Shown here piece by piece: positions 24,778 to 34,159 of a stretch of DNA of 64,000 bases (positions within the stretch are counted from its first letter, which is position 1; the number at the start of each line of letters is the position of its first letter). Below the pieces are notes generated by a model. The model ran no database searches, was not told the DNA's origin, and worked only from the letters and a program-made list of their open reading frames with translations. The DNA lies in assembly GCA_964640725.1 (NCBI GenBank), contig CAZXIJ010000017.1, positions 24,593-88,592 of the forward strand, read 5' to 3'. Both the position numbers and the translations under genes were made by a program. This DNA comes from CALHVX01 sp964640725 (lineage in GTDB: Bacteria > Pseudomonadota > Gammaproteobacteria > Pseudomonadales > Azotimanducaceae).

Positions 24778-25710
24778 TTGGCCGCTCGCGGGACCGCCCC
24801 CCAACGCCAGCGTCGGCCCACCCGGCGGCCCGGACGGTTTGCCGGTGCCCTGATTCGCGGAATCATTTATCTGTTCAGCAAGTTGCCTCTTGGAGTCGCC
24901 CGATCGTTGAGCGCTGCCCTGGCCGGCGCCGCCTGGCGGTTCGGCTACGCGGGCAAGACCGTCGCGATCGCCAACGTCGCGCACTGTCAGAATGCGCTGC
25001 CTCTGGCTGATTCCGGTGCCCTCGCCCGGGACGCCGCCCGGCAAACCGCCTGGCTGTTCGCCGAGCAGGGCATGGTCTGGCACTGGCCAAGATCCCGCTG
25101 GGCGCAGCTGATTGACGATGAACCTTTCGGCGACCAGCTTCGGCAACTCACTGCTGGCGATGCCCAGGGCGTTCTGTTGCTGGTGCCCCATCTGGGCAAC
25201 TGGGAGCTCTTCAGCCTGTACCTGGGGGGCTTTGGCGTGACCGCTCTTTACGATCCACCCCGGCTGATGAGTCTCGATGCCCCGATTCGCGATGCGCGGG
25301 AGCGAAATGGTGCAACATTGTTGCCCATAGACCGGAGCGGCCTGAAGGGCATGCTCCACGCCCTGGATCACGGTGGGCTGGTGGCGTTGCTCCCGGATCA
25401 GGTCCCGGATCGCAACGCTGGCGTCTATGCCCCGTTCTTTGGGCAGCCTGCGCTGACCATGACTCTGGCTCATCGGCTCATTCGTCGCTCGGCGCCGCGC
25501 GTCCTGGTGGGCGCCTTGCTGCGGCAGGGCGATCGCTTTCGGGTCGTGCTCGAAGCTGCGGACGCGGCGATTGCTGACCCCGACCCGGTGGTGAGCGCTC
25601 GGGCGATGAACGCGGCGTTGGAGGCGCTGATTGCGCAGGCCCCGGAGCAGTACCAGTGGGGCTACAAGCGTTTCAAGCGGCTGCCCCCGGAGCATCCCCG
25701 GCTCTACTGA
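24778..25710 (+). CDS. Lysophospholipid acyltransferase, LpxL/HtrB lipid A type
   Basis: Probably adds a secondary acyl chain to lipid A at the inner membrane. It has 310 residues, like LpxL/LpxM. One N-terminal membrane segment follows a very basic start. The catalytic HX4E motif is HLGNWE, with His138 and Glu143; DQVPDRNAGVYAPFFGQPAL is the second conserved block. The start given is TTG at 24778, two bases after the tag stop; no ATG is available nearby, so the exact start is uncertain. Which acyl position it serves cannot be told from sequence. Confidence 0.88.
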   Translation: MAARGTAPQRQRRPTRRPGRFAGALIRGIIYLFSKLPLGVARSLSAALAGAAWRFGYAGKTVAIANVAHCQNALPLADSGALARDAARQTAWLFAEQGMVWHWPRSRWAQLIDDEPFGDQLRQLTAGDAQGVLLLVPHLGNWELFSLYLGGFGVTALYDPPRLMSLDAPIRDARERNGATLLPIDRSGLKGMLHALDHGGLVALLPDQVPDRNAGVYAPFFGQPALTMTLAHRLIRRSAPRVLVGALLRQGDRFRVVLEAADAAIADPDPVVSARAMNAALEALIAQAPEQYQWGYKRFKRLPPEHPRLY

Positions 25711-25725
25711 CTTCTTTGCGGGTCG

Positions 25726-27165
25726 CTAGCGCCGCCAGAACTCCGGGGTAAACACCACCAGCAGCGTGAAGATTTCGAGCCGGCCGAGCAACATCGCAAA
25801 GATCAGAAGCCACTTCGCAGAGTCGGGCAGCGAGCCGTAGTTCAGAGCAACCTCGCCCAGCCCGGGACCCAGGTTGTTCAGGCAAGCGCCAACAGCGGAG
25901 AAAGCCGTGGTGAAGTCCACCTCGGTGATGAGCATCAGGATGGTCACCATGGTCAGGAACAGAATCACATAGACGGAAAAGAAGCTCCACACCGCCTCGA
26001 TCACTCGATCGGGCACCAGCTGCCGGCCCAGCTTGATCGGGAACACGCCGCTCGGGTGGATCAGGCGGCGGACTTCCCGCATGCCCTGCAGGTAGATCAG
26101 CAGCACGCGAATCATTTTGATGCCGCCGGCCGTAGAGCCCGCGCAGCCTCCGGCGAAGGCGGCGAACAGCAGCAGCACCGGAGCGACGGACGGCCAGCCG
26201 CTGAAGTCCTTGGTGGTGAAGCCGGTGGTCGTCGCCACCGACACGACCTGAAACAGGCCGTCGCGCAGCGGATCCTCGGTGGTGTTGTGGCTGAACAGTA
26301 CCCACACAACGATGGCGCCAACGGTGCCGAGCCCGAAAATGTACATTCGAAACTCCGGGTCCCGAAGGTAGATCAGCGGGTTCCGGCGACTGGCTGCAGC
26401 GAAGTGCAGCCCGAAGTTCACCCCGGAGATGATCATGAACAAAATTGCCGCGGACTCGATCGCGGGGTTATCGAAATAGCCAAGGCTCGCATCGTGCGTC
26501 GAGAAACCACCGATCGCCACGGTGCTGAAGCTGTGGCAGATCGCGTCGAAAGGCGTCATGCCGGTCAGCCAGTAGGCCAGGGCGCAGCTGACGGTGAGGC
26601 CCAGATAGATGTACCAGAGTGCTTTTGCGGTTTCCGTAATACGCGGCGTGATCTTGTCTTTGGTCGGCCCAGGCGTCTCGGCGCGGTAGAGCTGCATGCC
26701 GCCGATGCCGAGCATGGGCAAGATGGCGACTGCGAGCACGATGATGCCCATGCCGCCCAGCCACTGCAGCAGCTGTCGGTAGAACAGGATTGACCGTGGC
26801 AGCGCGTCGAGACCGGTGTATACGGTAGCGCCCGTTGTGGTCAGCCCGGACAGGGACTCGAAGGCGGCGTTGGTAAAACTCGAACGCAGCTCGCCGGAAA
26901 AATACAGCGGCAAGGCGCCGGACAGACCCAGCCCAAGGTAGAACAGCACGGTGATCATGAAACCGTCGCCGGCGCGAAGCTCCCGGCGATCCCGGGGCGC
27001 GAGCCACATGGCGAGCCCGATCACGAACACGACGGCAAACGACAGCACGAAAGTGCCGATGGTTTCTTCGCCGTAGATCAACGCCACGATCACCGGTAAC
27101 AGCAGGGTCATGCTGAACAGAGTCAGCAAGATGCCGGTAACGCGGGTAATGACGGCAAGGTGCAT
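25726..27165 (-). CDS. trkH: Trk potassium uptake system membrane protein TrkH
   Basis: Potassium-translocating membrane subunit of the Trk system. It has 479 residues and about ten to twelve hydrophobic segments. The four pore-loop repeats are visible, with SGLTTTGATVYTGLDALPRS and TTTGFTTKDFSGWP as the clearest filter segments. GCAGSTAGGIKMIRVLLIYL is a family signature. It lies 18 bases after trkA on the same strand, so the pair forms an operon. It ends 15 bases from the convergent acyltransferase gene. Confidence 0.95.
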   Translation of the reverse strand: MHLAVITRVTGILLTLFSMTLLLPVIVALIYGEETIGTFVLSFAVVFVIGLAMWLAPRDRRELRAGDGFMITVLFYLGLGLSGALPLYFSGELRSSFTNAAFESLSGLTTTGATVYTGLDALPRSILFYRQLLQWLGGMGIIVLAVAILPMLGIGGMQLYRAETPGPTKDKITPRITETAKALWYIYLGLTVSCALAYWLTGMTPFDAICHSFSTVAIGGFSTHDASLGYFDNPAIESAAILFMIISGVNFGLHFAAASRRNPLIYLRDPEFRMYIFGLGTVGAIVVWVLFSHNTTEDPLRDGLFQVVSVATTTGFTTKDFSGWPSVAPVLLLFAAFAGGCAGSTAGGIKMIRVLLIYLQGMREVRRLIHPSGVFPIKLGRQLVPDRVIEAVWSFFSVYVILFLTMVTILMLITEVDFTTAFSAVGACLNNLGPGLGEVALNYGSLPDSAKWLLIFAMLLGRLEIFTLLVVFTPEFWRR

Positions 27166-27183
27166 GGGTGGTGTGCCTGCGGC

Positions 27184-28557
27184 CTAGAAAAAGCCGACGT
27201 CGACCTGAAAGAGCCGTTCGACGGCAGCGACTTCTTTTTTGTCGACCATGAACATAATGACGTGATCGTCGCTTTCGATGTGGGTGTTGTCGTGCGCGAT
27301 CAGAACCTCTTCGCCGCGCACGAGCGCGCCGATGCTGGTGCCCGGCGGCAGGTCGACCTCGCTGATCGCCCGCCCGACGACTTTGGAAGTCTTCTTGTCG
27401 CCGTGCGCGATCGCTTCAATCGCCTCCGCAGCGCCCCGGCGCAGGCTGTGGACCATGGCGACGTCGGCGCGGCGCACGTGCGTGAGCAGGGAACTGGTGG
27501 TGGACTGCTGTGGCGAGATTGCGATGTCGATATCGCCGCCCTGCACCAGGTCCACGTAAGCGGGCTTGCTGATAAGCGACATCACTTGCCGTACGCCCAG
27601 ACGCTTGGCCAGCAGGCAGGACATGATGTTGACCTCGTCATCGTTGGTCACCGCGCAGAACGCATCGCACTGCTCGATGTTTTCTTCCAGCAACAGGTCC
27701 CGGTCTGTGGCGTCGCCATTGAGCACCACGGCGCGCGTCAGAGATTCGGCCAGCTCAACGCAGCGCTCGCGATTGTACTCGATCAACTTGACGGCAAAGC
27801 GTTCCTCGACGGCCCGGGCGAGGCGCAAGCCGATGTTGCCACCGCCCGCGATGATGACCCGCTTGAACGGTCGCTCGACCCGGCGCAGCTCGCCCATGAC
27901 GGCGTTAATGTGTTCGGCGGCCGCGATGAAGAAGACCTCGTCATCGGCCTCGATGACCGTGTTGCCCTCGGGAATGATGGCCCGCCCGCGGCGAAAAATT
28001 GCCGCGACGCGTGTATCGACCTTGGGCATGTGCTCGCGCAGAAAGCGCAGCTCCTGGCCGACCAGCGGCCCGCCGTAGTAGGCCTTCACAGCAACGAGCT
28101 GCACGCGCCCTTCGGCAAAGTTCAGGACCTGCAGCGCCCCCGGGTGCGTCAGCAGCTCCTGAATGTGCTCCGTGACCACCACCTCGGGGTTGATGAGCAC
28201 GTTGATTGGCATGTGCTCCGAGTCGAAGAAGCCGTCCCGGGACAGATAGGACGACGAGCGGATACGCGCAATTTTGGTCGGGATCTTGAACAGCGAGTAG
28301 CAGACCTGGCAAGCCACCATGTTGACCTCGTCGCTGGAAGTCGCGGCGATGAGCATGTCGGCGTCATCGGCACCGGCCCGGCGCAGCACGTCCGGGTGGG
28401 AGCCGTGTCCGTTGACGGTCTGGATATCCAGCCGGTCCCGCAGTTCCTGCAGGCGCACGGTGTCCAGATCGATCAGGGTGATATCGAAGGCTTCGTTCGC
28501 GAGGTTTTCGGCGAGCGTGCCTCCTACCTGTCCGGCCCCGATGATGATGATCTTCAT
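27184..28557 (-). CDS. trkA: Trk system potassium uptake protein TrkA
   Basis: Cytoplasmic NAD-binding regulatory subunit that gates TrkH. It has 457 residues in two tandem RCK units. The first begins MKIIIIGAGQVGGTLAENLA with the GXGXXG nucleotide motif; the second begins at FKRVIIAGGGNIGLRLARAV. Each is followed by a TrkA-C domain, for example DRVIEADDEVFFIAAAE-like segments. It is upstream of and cotranscribed with trkH, and 22 bases downstream of rsmB. Confidence 0.96.
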   Translation of the reverse strand: MKIIIIGAGQVGGTLAENLANEAFDITLIDLDTVRLQELRDRLDIQTVNGHGSHPDVLRRAGADDADMLIAATSSDEVNMVACQVCYSLFKIPTKIARIRSSSYLSRDGFFDSEHMPINVLINPEVVVTEHIQELLTHPGALQVLNFAEGRVQLVAVKAYYGGPLVGQELRFLREHMPKVDTRVAAIFRRGRAIIPEGNTVIEADDEVFFIAAAEHINAVMGELRRVERPFKRVIIAGGGNIGLRLARAVEERFAVKLIEYNRERCVELAESLTRAVVLNGDATDRDLLLEENIEQCDAFCAVTNDDEVNIMSCLLAKRLGVRQVMSLISKPAYVDLVQGGDIDIAISPQQSTTSSLLTHVRRADVAMVHSLRRGAAEAIEAIAHGDKKTSKVVGRAISEVDLPPGTSIGALVRGEEVLIAHDNTHIESDDHVIMFMVDKKEVAAVERLFQVDVGFF

Positions 28558-28579
28558 GGAAGGCTAGTCTTCATAGGCA

Positions 28580-29980
28580 CTATTGTAGGTGCTCGATTGC
28601 AGCATAGTAAAAACCGTCCGTTTGCGGATCTGTTGGCAGCAGCTGCCAGCCGTGCCGGGTGCTGCGGCCGGTCGGAAGGGCGAGGGGAACGGCAGCGAGG
28701 CCTGGTTCCCGGGTCAGCAGCTGCTCGACCCGGCCGTCGTTCTCCGCGGGCAGCAGGGAGCAGGTGACGTACAGCAACAGCCCGCCCGGCGCCAGCAAAG
28801 GTGCCAGATTGGCTAGAATGGCATCCTGCAGCGCGGTGTCGTCCCCCAGGTCATCGAAATTGCGCAGCCATTTGATGTCCGGGTGCCGGCGCAGGGTGCC
28901 GCAGCCGGAACAGGGGGCGTCAATCAGGATCAGGTCCCAGGGTTCGCCGTCCCACCAGGCGCGATCACTCGCATCCCCCACGGCAAGGCGAAGGTTTGGG
29001 TGCTCAGCATGGCCCAGGCGCTCGGCTTCTTTGCGCAGGGCCGCAAAGCGCGGCTCGCTGCGCTCGAGGGCAAGGGCACTGGCACCGGATGCATCGAGCC
29101 CGCCCTGCAGGCCGGGCGCCTCCAGCAGCGCGAAAAGCTTGCCGCCCGGCGCAGAGCAGGCGTCCAGGAATCGCCGGGGCGACTCGGAAAAGCCCGGGCG
29201 CAGCTGCTCGACCAGGTCGGCGACCAGCATGGCGCCGGCATCCTGCACGGCGACCAGGCCTGCATCGAACCCCGGCAGCCCGGTGCTGGGGATGGCCTGA
29301 TCCAGGGTGCGTCCGGCGCCCGCCGGGGCTTCCCTCGAGGCCAGGCCCGCGGCGTTCAGCTGTTCAAGGTACGCATCGACCGACAGCTGACGACGGTTGA
29401 CCCGCAGGGACATGGGCGCGCGGCGCGACAGGGCCTGACTGATTGCCTCGGCATCGGCCGGATAGTGTGCCGCCAGCTGTGCCCGCAGCGCGGCTGGCAG
29501 GTCGGCCGGGTGCGTTGCGATGGCTGGCGCATCCGGGTCGTTGGCTTCCTTGTCAGCGGGGAGTGTGGCGCGTTGTTTCAGCAGGCGACGCAGGCAGGCG
29601 TTGATGAGCCCACCGGCCCAGGGCTGCTTAAGCTTGCGCGCGGCCGTGACCGTTGCCGCGACCGCGGCGTGATCCGGTGTGCTCAGGGCGAGAAGCTGAT
29701 AGATCCCAACCACCAGCAGAGACAGCACGTCCTGGTCCTTGCCCCGTAGCGGCTTGTCCAGCAACGTGTTGGCCGTGGCCAGCAGCGCGCCGTAGTGGCG
29801 GCAGGTGCCGTACAGCAACGCCCGTCCCAGGGGGCTCAGCCCTGGCTCTGGCAACGATTGCTCGTACTGGTCCAGGGTGCGGCCGCGACGCAGCACGGCG
29901 GTCAGCCCGCGGGCAGCGACCAGACGATCGCGGTGCCCGTCCCGATCGTCGGTTTGCCCGGCTCTGCGCGCGCCGGTCAC
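28580..29980 (-). CDS. rsmB: 16S rRNA (cytosine967-C5)-methyltransferase RsmB
   Basis: Methylates C967 of 16S rRNA (also called Sun or Fmu). It has 466 residues. An N-terminal NusB-like RNA-binding domain covers about residues 25-165. The C-terminal SAM domain has FLDACSAPGGKLFALLEA, the DAPCSGCGTLRRHPDIKW motif and the VTCSLLPAENDG catalytic-cysteine motif. The start is GTG at 29980, overlapping the fmt stop by 4 bases (GTGA), which supports translational coupling. Confidence 0.95.
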   Translation of the reverse strand: MTGARRAGQTDDRDGHRDRLVAARGLTAVLRRGRTLDQYEQSLPEPGLSPLGRALLYGTCRHYGALLATANTLLDKPLRGKDQDVLSLLVVGIYQLLALSTPDHAAVAATVTAARKLKQPWAGGLINACLRRLLKQRATLPADKEANDPDAPAIATHPADLPAALRAQLAAHYPADAEAISQALSRRAPMSLRVNRRQLSVDAYLEQLNAAGLASREAPAGAGRTLDQAIPSTGLPGFDAGLVAVQDAGAMLVADLVEQLRPGFSESPRRFLDACSAPGGKLFALLEAPGLQGGLDASGASALALERSEPRFAALRKEAERLGHAEHPNLRLAVGDASDRAWWDGEPWDLILIDAPCSGCGTLRRHPDIKWLRNFDDLGDDTALQDAILANLAPLLAPGGLLLYVTCSLLPAENDGRVEQLLTREPGLAAVPLALPTGRSTRHGWQLLPTDPQTDGFYYAAIEHLQ

Positions 29981-30945
29981 TGTGCAAGGTCCAGGCGGTC
30001 GCCGGGAGCCAGGCTGTCACGCAGCGCGTTGCGCAGGTCAGCGGCGCTCAGAGGCTTGCCCTGGCCGCGGTTCAGCTGCGCCGTGGTGACGTTGAGCAGC
30101 TTGTCAGAGCAGGCAATCTGCAGCACCTTCTTCCCCATGGCAACGACGGTGCCCGGCGCTGCGTTGGTGTCGTCGCCGGGGCTGGCACTGAGAATGGCGA
30201 GCTTCAGGGGCTGCGCGCCGGTCGGCGTGACGGTGCCGTAGGCCGGCGCGCGACCGCACAGCGCCCGCACCTGCCGATCGATCTGGCTCGCGCTGAGTTG
30301 CCAATCGATTACGGAGTCCTGCGCGGTCAGCTTGCGGGCGTAGCAGGCCTGTTCGTCATCTTGTTGTACCGGCAAGCTGTCCGCGAGGTTCGGCAAGAGC
30401 GCCAGCAGCGCAGTAACGCCTGCGCTTGCCAGGGTGCGTTCCAGCTCTGGCCCGGTGGTCGTGTCGGCGATCGGTACCGGCACCATCCGGTGAACAGGCC
30501 CGGTGTCGAGACCGGCCTCCATTTGCATCAGCGCGATGCCGGTGCGGCTGTCGCCGGCCATGATTGCGCGCTCGATCGGCGCCGCGCCGCGCCAGCGCGG
30601 CAACAGCGACGCGTGCACGTTCAGGCATCCCAGCCGCGGCAGGTCGAGTACGGCCTGGGGCAGGATGAGCCCATAGGCCGCAACGATCAGCAAGTCCAGA
30701 CTTTCAGCGGCGAGCGCCCCCTGAACCGCAGCGTCCTTCAGGGAGCGTGGCGTGCGCACCGGCAGATCCTGTGCCGTTGCGAGAGCGCGGACCGGGCTTG
30801 GGTGTGTTTTCCGGCCGCGGCCCCGAGGCCGGTCGGGTTGTGTGTACACCACCGCAGGCGCCCAGCCGCCAGCAATCAGGCCGGCGAGCAGGTCTCGGGC
30901 AAAGTCGGGCGTGCCGGCAAAACCGATTCGCGCATCAGGGGTCAT
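29977..30945 (-). CDS. fmt: Methionyl-tRNA formyltransferase
   Basis: Formylates initiator Met-tRNA using 10-formyl-tetrahydrofolate. It has 322 residues. The N-terminus has IGFAGTPDFARDLLAGLIAG. The catalytic region LNVHASLLPRWRGAAPIERA carries the Asn and His of the active site. MQMEAGLDTGPVHRM follows. A C-terminal OB-like domain binds tRNA. It lies 32 bases after def, the usual def-fmt-rsmB order, all on the minus strand. Confidence 0.96.
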   Translation of the reverse strand: MTPDARIGFAGTPDFARDLLAGLIAGGWAPAVVYTQPDRPRGRGRKTHPSPVRALATAQDLPVRTPRSLKDAAVQGALAAESLDLLIVAAYGLILPQAVLDLPRLGCLNVHASLLPRWRGAAPIERAIMAGDSRTGIALMQMEAGLDTGPVHRMVPVPIADTTTGPELERTLASAGVTALLALLPNLADSLPVQQDDEQACYARKLTAQDSVIDWQLSASQIDRQVRALCGRAPAYGTVTPTGAQPLKLAILSASPGDDTNAAPGTVVAMGKKVLQIACSDKLLNVTTAQLNRGQGKPLSAADLRNALRDSLAPGDRLDLAQ

Positions 30946-30977
30946 GGTTGCGTGTGGCCGTTGGTTGGGGCGGGGGA

Positions 30978-31496
30978 TCAGCCGACGGCCGAGCGTCGTG
31001 CCTGGCGGTCCTGTTTTTCCAGCTTTTTGCGGATCCGCGTGCGTTTGAGGCCCGACAGATAGTCAACAAACAGTTTGCCATCCAGATGGTCGCACTCGTG
31101 CTGGATGCAGATTCCCAGCAGGTCCTCGGCGTCCATCTCGAAGGGCTGGCCGTCGCGGTCCAGTGCTTTGACGTGACAGTGGCTGCGACGGGTCACGGCT
31201 TCGTAAAAGCCAGGCACAGACAGGCAGCCTTCTTCCGTATCGATGATTTCTCCCGACAGGGTCAGGGTTGGATTGATAAACACGTGGGGTGCATCCCGGT
31301 TTTCCGAGATGTCGATGACGATGATGCGCTCATGGACGTTCACCTGCGTGGCGGCCAGGCCAATGCCGGGTGCCTCGTACATGGTTTCGAACATATCGTC
31401 GATCAACGTTCGATGCGCGTCGGTCACGGCGCTGACCGGCTTGGCCTTGGTGCGCAGCCGCGGATCGGGAAAATGCAGGATGTCGAGTTTAGCCAT
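30978..31496 (-). CDS. def: Peptide deformylase
   Basis: Metalloenzyme that removes the formyl group from nascent proteins. It has 172 residues. All three motifs are present: GIGLAATQVN, EEGCLSVPG and QHECDHLDG, in which the Cys and two His bind the metal and Glu is catalytic. The N-terminus MAKLDILHFPDPRLRTKAKP is typical. It is first in def-fmt-rsmB-trkA-trkH and diverges from the LysM gene across a 359-base region. Confidence 0.97.
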   Translation of the reverse strand: MAKLDILHFPDPRLRTKAKPVSAVTDAHRTLIDDMFETMYEAPGIGLAATQVNVHERIIVIDISENRDAPHVFINPTLTLSGEIIDTEEGCLSVPGFYEAVTRRSHCHVKALDRDGQPFEMDAEDLLGICIQHECDHLDGKLFVDYLSGLKRTRIRKKLEKQDRQARRSAVG

Positions 31497-31855
31497 GATG
31501 AAGGTGTGTTCAGACAGTTCACGGGTCGGGTTGTGGAGCAGCCTGGAAGGACCGCTGCGGTCCGTTCCCAGGTCAAAGAGCCGGTGTGACCGATCTCTAG
31601 TATTGGCGCAAATTGCCCTGCTAAGATTGTGATCAGTATAACTTTTTCCAACCCTTCCGCAGATTCGTCAATGGTTGGCAGGCACACTCAACCTGTCTCC
31701 CAGGGGCAGATTGTGGCTGTGCGGTGCGGGGCGTCTTGATGCGCGCTGGCCTGCAACCCGGTCAGAGCGCCAGGGCGACCAATCGGAAACAGCGCCGACG
31801 AGGACCGTCGGCGAGAAAAGTCACGAGCAAGCTCGGGTCAAAAGGAAGCGGCAAG
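31497..31855. other. Divergent intergenic region def / LysM gene
   Basis: No gene is evident. A possible plus-strand promoter lies at 31613-31642. The 16-base string GCGCAAATTGCCCTGC at 31606-31621 recurs exactly upstream of the cytochrome oxidase operon at 35346-35361. A good ribosome site AAGGAAG precedes the LysM gene start. Confidence 0.6.
31613..31642 (+). promoter_or_regulatory. Possible promoter of the LysM protein gene
   Basis: TTGCCC (31613-31618), an 18-base spacer and TATAAC (31637-31642) resemble a sigma-70 promoter. The predicted leader is about 205 bases. Both hexamers deviate from consensus, so this is a suggestion only. Confidence 0.35.
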
Positions 31856-32935
31856 ATGAAAAAGCGTTTGGGTCAGTGGGTGCTGGGAATCAGCCTCAGC
31901 GTGAGCGCCCTGGGCTTTACGGCGAGCGCGAGCGCTGCCGATAGCGTGGCGCAATATCTGCGCTCCGATGCTCCTGAGGTTTACACCGTCGTCGAAGGCG
32001 ACACGCTCTGGGACATTTCCGGGCGCTACCTGGAGCGGCCCTGGCTGTGGCCGGAGATCTGGCAGGTCAACCCCCAGATCGACAACCCCCACCTTATTTT
32101 CCCCGGCGACCGGCTGCGGCTGGTTTACGTCGACGGCATGCCGCGCATTGTGGTCGATCGCGGCGATGCCTCGCGCACCTACAAGCTGGGCCCGGGCGGC
32201 ACCATCAAGCTGAAGCCAGAGATCCGCTCGACACCGCTCGAGTCGGCGATCCCGGCGATCAGCCTGGATGCCATCCAGGGGTTCCTCGTGCAGAACCGGG
32301 TTGTTGAGCCCGAAGTGCTGCTGACCGCGCCCTACGTGGTAGACGGCGAGTCGGAGCGAATCGTGCTTGGCGCCGGAGACCGGCTGTACGTGCGCGGCGA
32401 GCTGGAGGACAGCGAAAGCTACAATTTCGTGCGCAAAGGACCGGTTTACGCCGATCCTGAGACCAAGGAAATTCTCGGTCAGGAAGCGACCTATATCGGT
32501 CTCGGCAGTGTGGTGGCCAACGAGGGTGACATTTCGACCTTCTTTGTCAGCAGCACGCGGGAAGAGGTCCAGATTGGCGATCGGGTCCTGCCGACCGAAG
32601 AGCGCAAGGTCGACTCGGTGTTCTACCCTAGCAGCCCGAAAGACGAGGTCGACGGCGACATTATCTCTGTCTTCTCCGGCGTGACGCAGATTGGCCAGTA
32701 CGACGTCGTGGTGATCAACCGCGGCGCGCGGGAAGGCCTGGAAGCCGGCAACGTGATGGCGATCTATCGCAAGGGTGCCCTGGCCCGGGACCGGATTGCC
32801 AAGGAAACCATTCGCCTGCCCAGCGAGCGCGCGGGCCTGCTGATGATTTTCCGCGCCTTCGAGAAGCTCTCCTATGGCCTGGTGCTGACGGCGGAGCGCG
32901 CACTGTCTGTGGGCGACGAAGTCCGCAACCCCTGA
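31856..32935 (+). CDS. LysM peptidoglycan-binding protein, TsaP-like
   Basis: Exported protein with one LysM domain. The ATG at 31856 (MKKRLGQWVLGISLSVSALG) is preceded by AAGGAAG and gives 359 residues with a clear signal peptide cut after ASASA. The LysM domain spans about residues 43-91 (TVVEGDTLWDISGRYLERPW onward). The rest is beta-rich, with two sections resembling the FlgT-C-like repeat. It lies between def and dprA, the position of the Pseudomonas LysM gene related to TsaP, which anchors the type IV pilus secretin to peptidoglycan. That role is inferred from position and architecture; no pilus gene is nearby. Confidence 0.82.
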   Translation: MKKRLGQWVLGISLSVSALGFTASASAADSVAQYLRSDAPEVYTVVEGDTLWDISGRYLERPWLWPEIWQVNPQIDNPHLIFPGDRLRLVYVDGMPRIVVDRGDASRTYKLGPGGTIKLKPEIRSTPLESAIPAISLDAIQGFLVQNRVVEPEVLLTAPYVVDGESERIVLGAGDRLYVRGELEDSESYNFVRKGPVYADPETKEILGQEATYIGLGSVVANEGDISTFFVSSTREEVQIGDRVLPTEERKVDSVFYPSSPKDEVDGDIISVFSGVTQIGQYDVVVINRGAREGLEAGNVMAIYRKGALARDRIAKETIRLPSERAGLLMIFRAFEKLSYGLVLTAERALSVGDEVRNP

Positions 32936-33008
32936 TTGACCCCGGCTGACGCAGCGGCGGGGCATCTGCTGCTGCGCAACGGCCCCGGCGGCGCGCTACG
33001 GTTCTGGC

Positions 33009-34142
33009 GTGACCGCCCCGACGCCTCCTTCCCCGGAAACCCTCCAGTTCCTGCTGCTCCTCGAGCGGTTCGGGCGCACCCGGCTACGAGCGCTTTGGGC
33101 CAGCCAGGGCAGTCTTGCCGCAACGGATTCCCGAACGGCAGCCAACGCCGCTGATTCGCCGAGCCCGCCGGCGGCCCTGACCGGTGCCCTTGCACAGCTC
33201 CCGATCCTGTTCCGCCGGGTGAGGGCCGCAACGGGCCTGCGGCCGGCCCGCTTGCCCTGGCAAGAGTTGGGGGATCAGCTCGCGCAATGGAGCATCAATC
33301 CATTGCTCGGTAACGATCTCCCTGCCCCGTTGCGCGCGATTCCCGACCCGCCCCTGGCGCTCTACACCACGGGCAATCTGGCTCGCCTCCGGGAGCCGGC
33401 GGTGGCCATCGTGGGAGCCCGTCAGGCAACGCCGCGGGCTCAGCGTTGGACCGAAGCGACGGCGCAGGCCCTGGCCGGGGCCGGCGTCGTTGTGATCAGC
33501 GGGCTGGCCTTTGGAATCGACGCGGCGGCCCACCGGGGCGCGCTGCCGCGCACGGTTGCGGTGCTCGGCAGCGGCCTTCGGGTCTGTGCGCCGCGGGCGA
33601 ACCTGGGGCTGTTCAAGCGCATTCTGGATGCCGGCGGGTGTGCTGTTAGTGAGTATTCACTTCTATCTCAACCCAGAAAATATCACTTCCCGGAGCGTAA
33701 CCGAATCATCAGCGGGCTGTCTCGCGTGGTCGTCGTCGCCGAGGCAGGGCCGCGTAGCGGCAGCCTGATCAGCGCTCGTCTGGCGTTGGAGCAAGGGCGT
33801 GATGTCCTGGCCGTTCCCGGGCCCGTGGGGCTGCCCGGCAGTGTCGGCTGCCATCGGCTGATCAAGCAGGGCGCCGGGCTGGCCGAAGATGTTGACGATG
33901 TGCTGCAGGCCCTGGGCCTGCCGCCTCGGCCCGACAGCCCGTCTCCCGGGCCAGCAGACAGCGCCGGCCTGTCGGCGACCGGGCGTCGGGTGCTCAACCT
34001 GATCGATGGTTGCCTCACGCCCACGGCAGTGCTGGCGGCGCGGAGCGGTCTGGAGGCCGTCACCCTGGCCGCAACGCTGGCGGAGCTGGAGCTGGGCGGG
34101 TTTGTTCACCGTCAGGGCGAAGGTTATATTCGCGCCCCCTGA
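33009..34142 (+). CDS. dprA: DNA-processing protein DprA
   Basis: Binds incoming single-stranded DNA during transformation and loads RecA. It has 377 residues with a GTG start at 33009. The N-terminal SAM-like region is followed by the extended Rossmann fold, with VAIVGARQATPRAQRWTEAT, ISGLAFGIDAAAHRGAL and FPERNRIISGLSRVVVVAEA as family signatures. The C-terminal winged-helix domain is near the end (ELELGGFVHRQGEGYIRAP). In Pseudomonas tsaC, qor and hemF follow dprA before aroE; here aroE follows at once. Confidence 0.94.
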   Translation: MTAPTPPSPETLQFLLLLERFGRTRLRALWASQGSLAATDSRTAANAADSPSPPAALTGALAQLPILFRRVRAATGLRPARLPWQELGDQLAQWSINPLLGNDLPAPLRAIPDPPLALYTTGNLARLREPAVAIVGARQATPRAQRWTEATAQALAGAGVVVISGLAFGIDAAAHRGALPRTVAVLGSGLRVCAPRANLGLFKRILDAGGCAVSEYSLLSQPRKYHFPERNRIISGLSRVVVVAEAGPRSGSLISARLALEQGRDVLAVPGPVGLPGSVGCHRLIKQGAGLAEDVDDVLQALGLPPRPDSPSPGPADSAGLSATGRRVLNLIDGCLTPTAVLAARSGLEAVTLAATLAELELGGFVHRQGEGYIRAP

Positions 34143-34159
34143 GGGTCCCTGGAGCCAAT

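Noticed and set aside
27160..28767. Plus-strand frame of 535 codons opposite trkA
   Set aside because: Antisense shadow; trkA on the minus strand has full RCK motifs.
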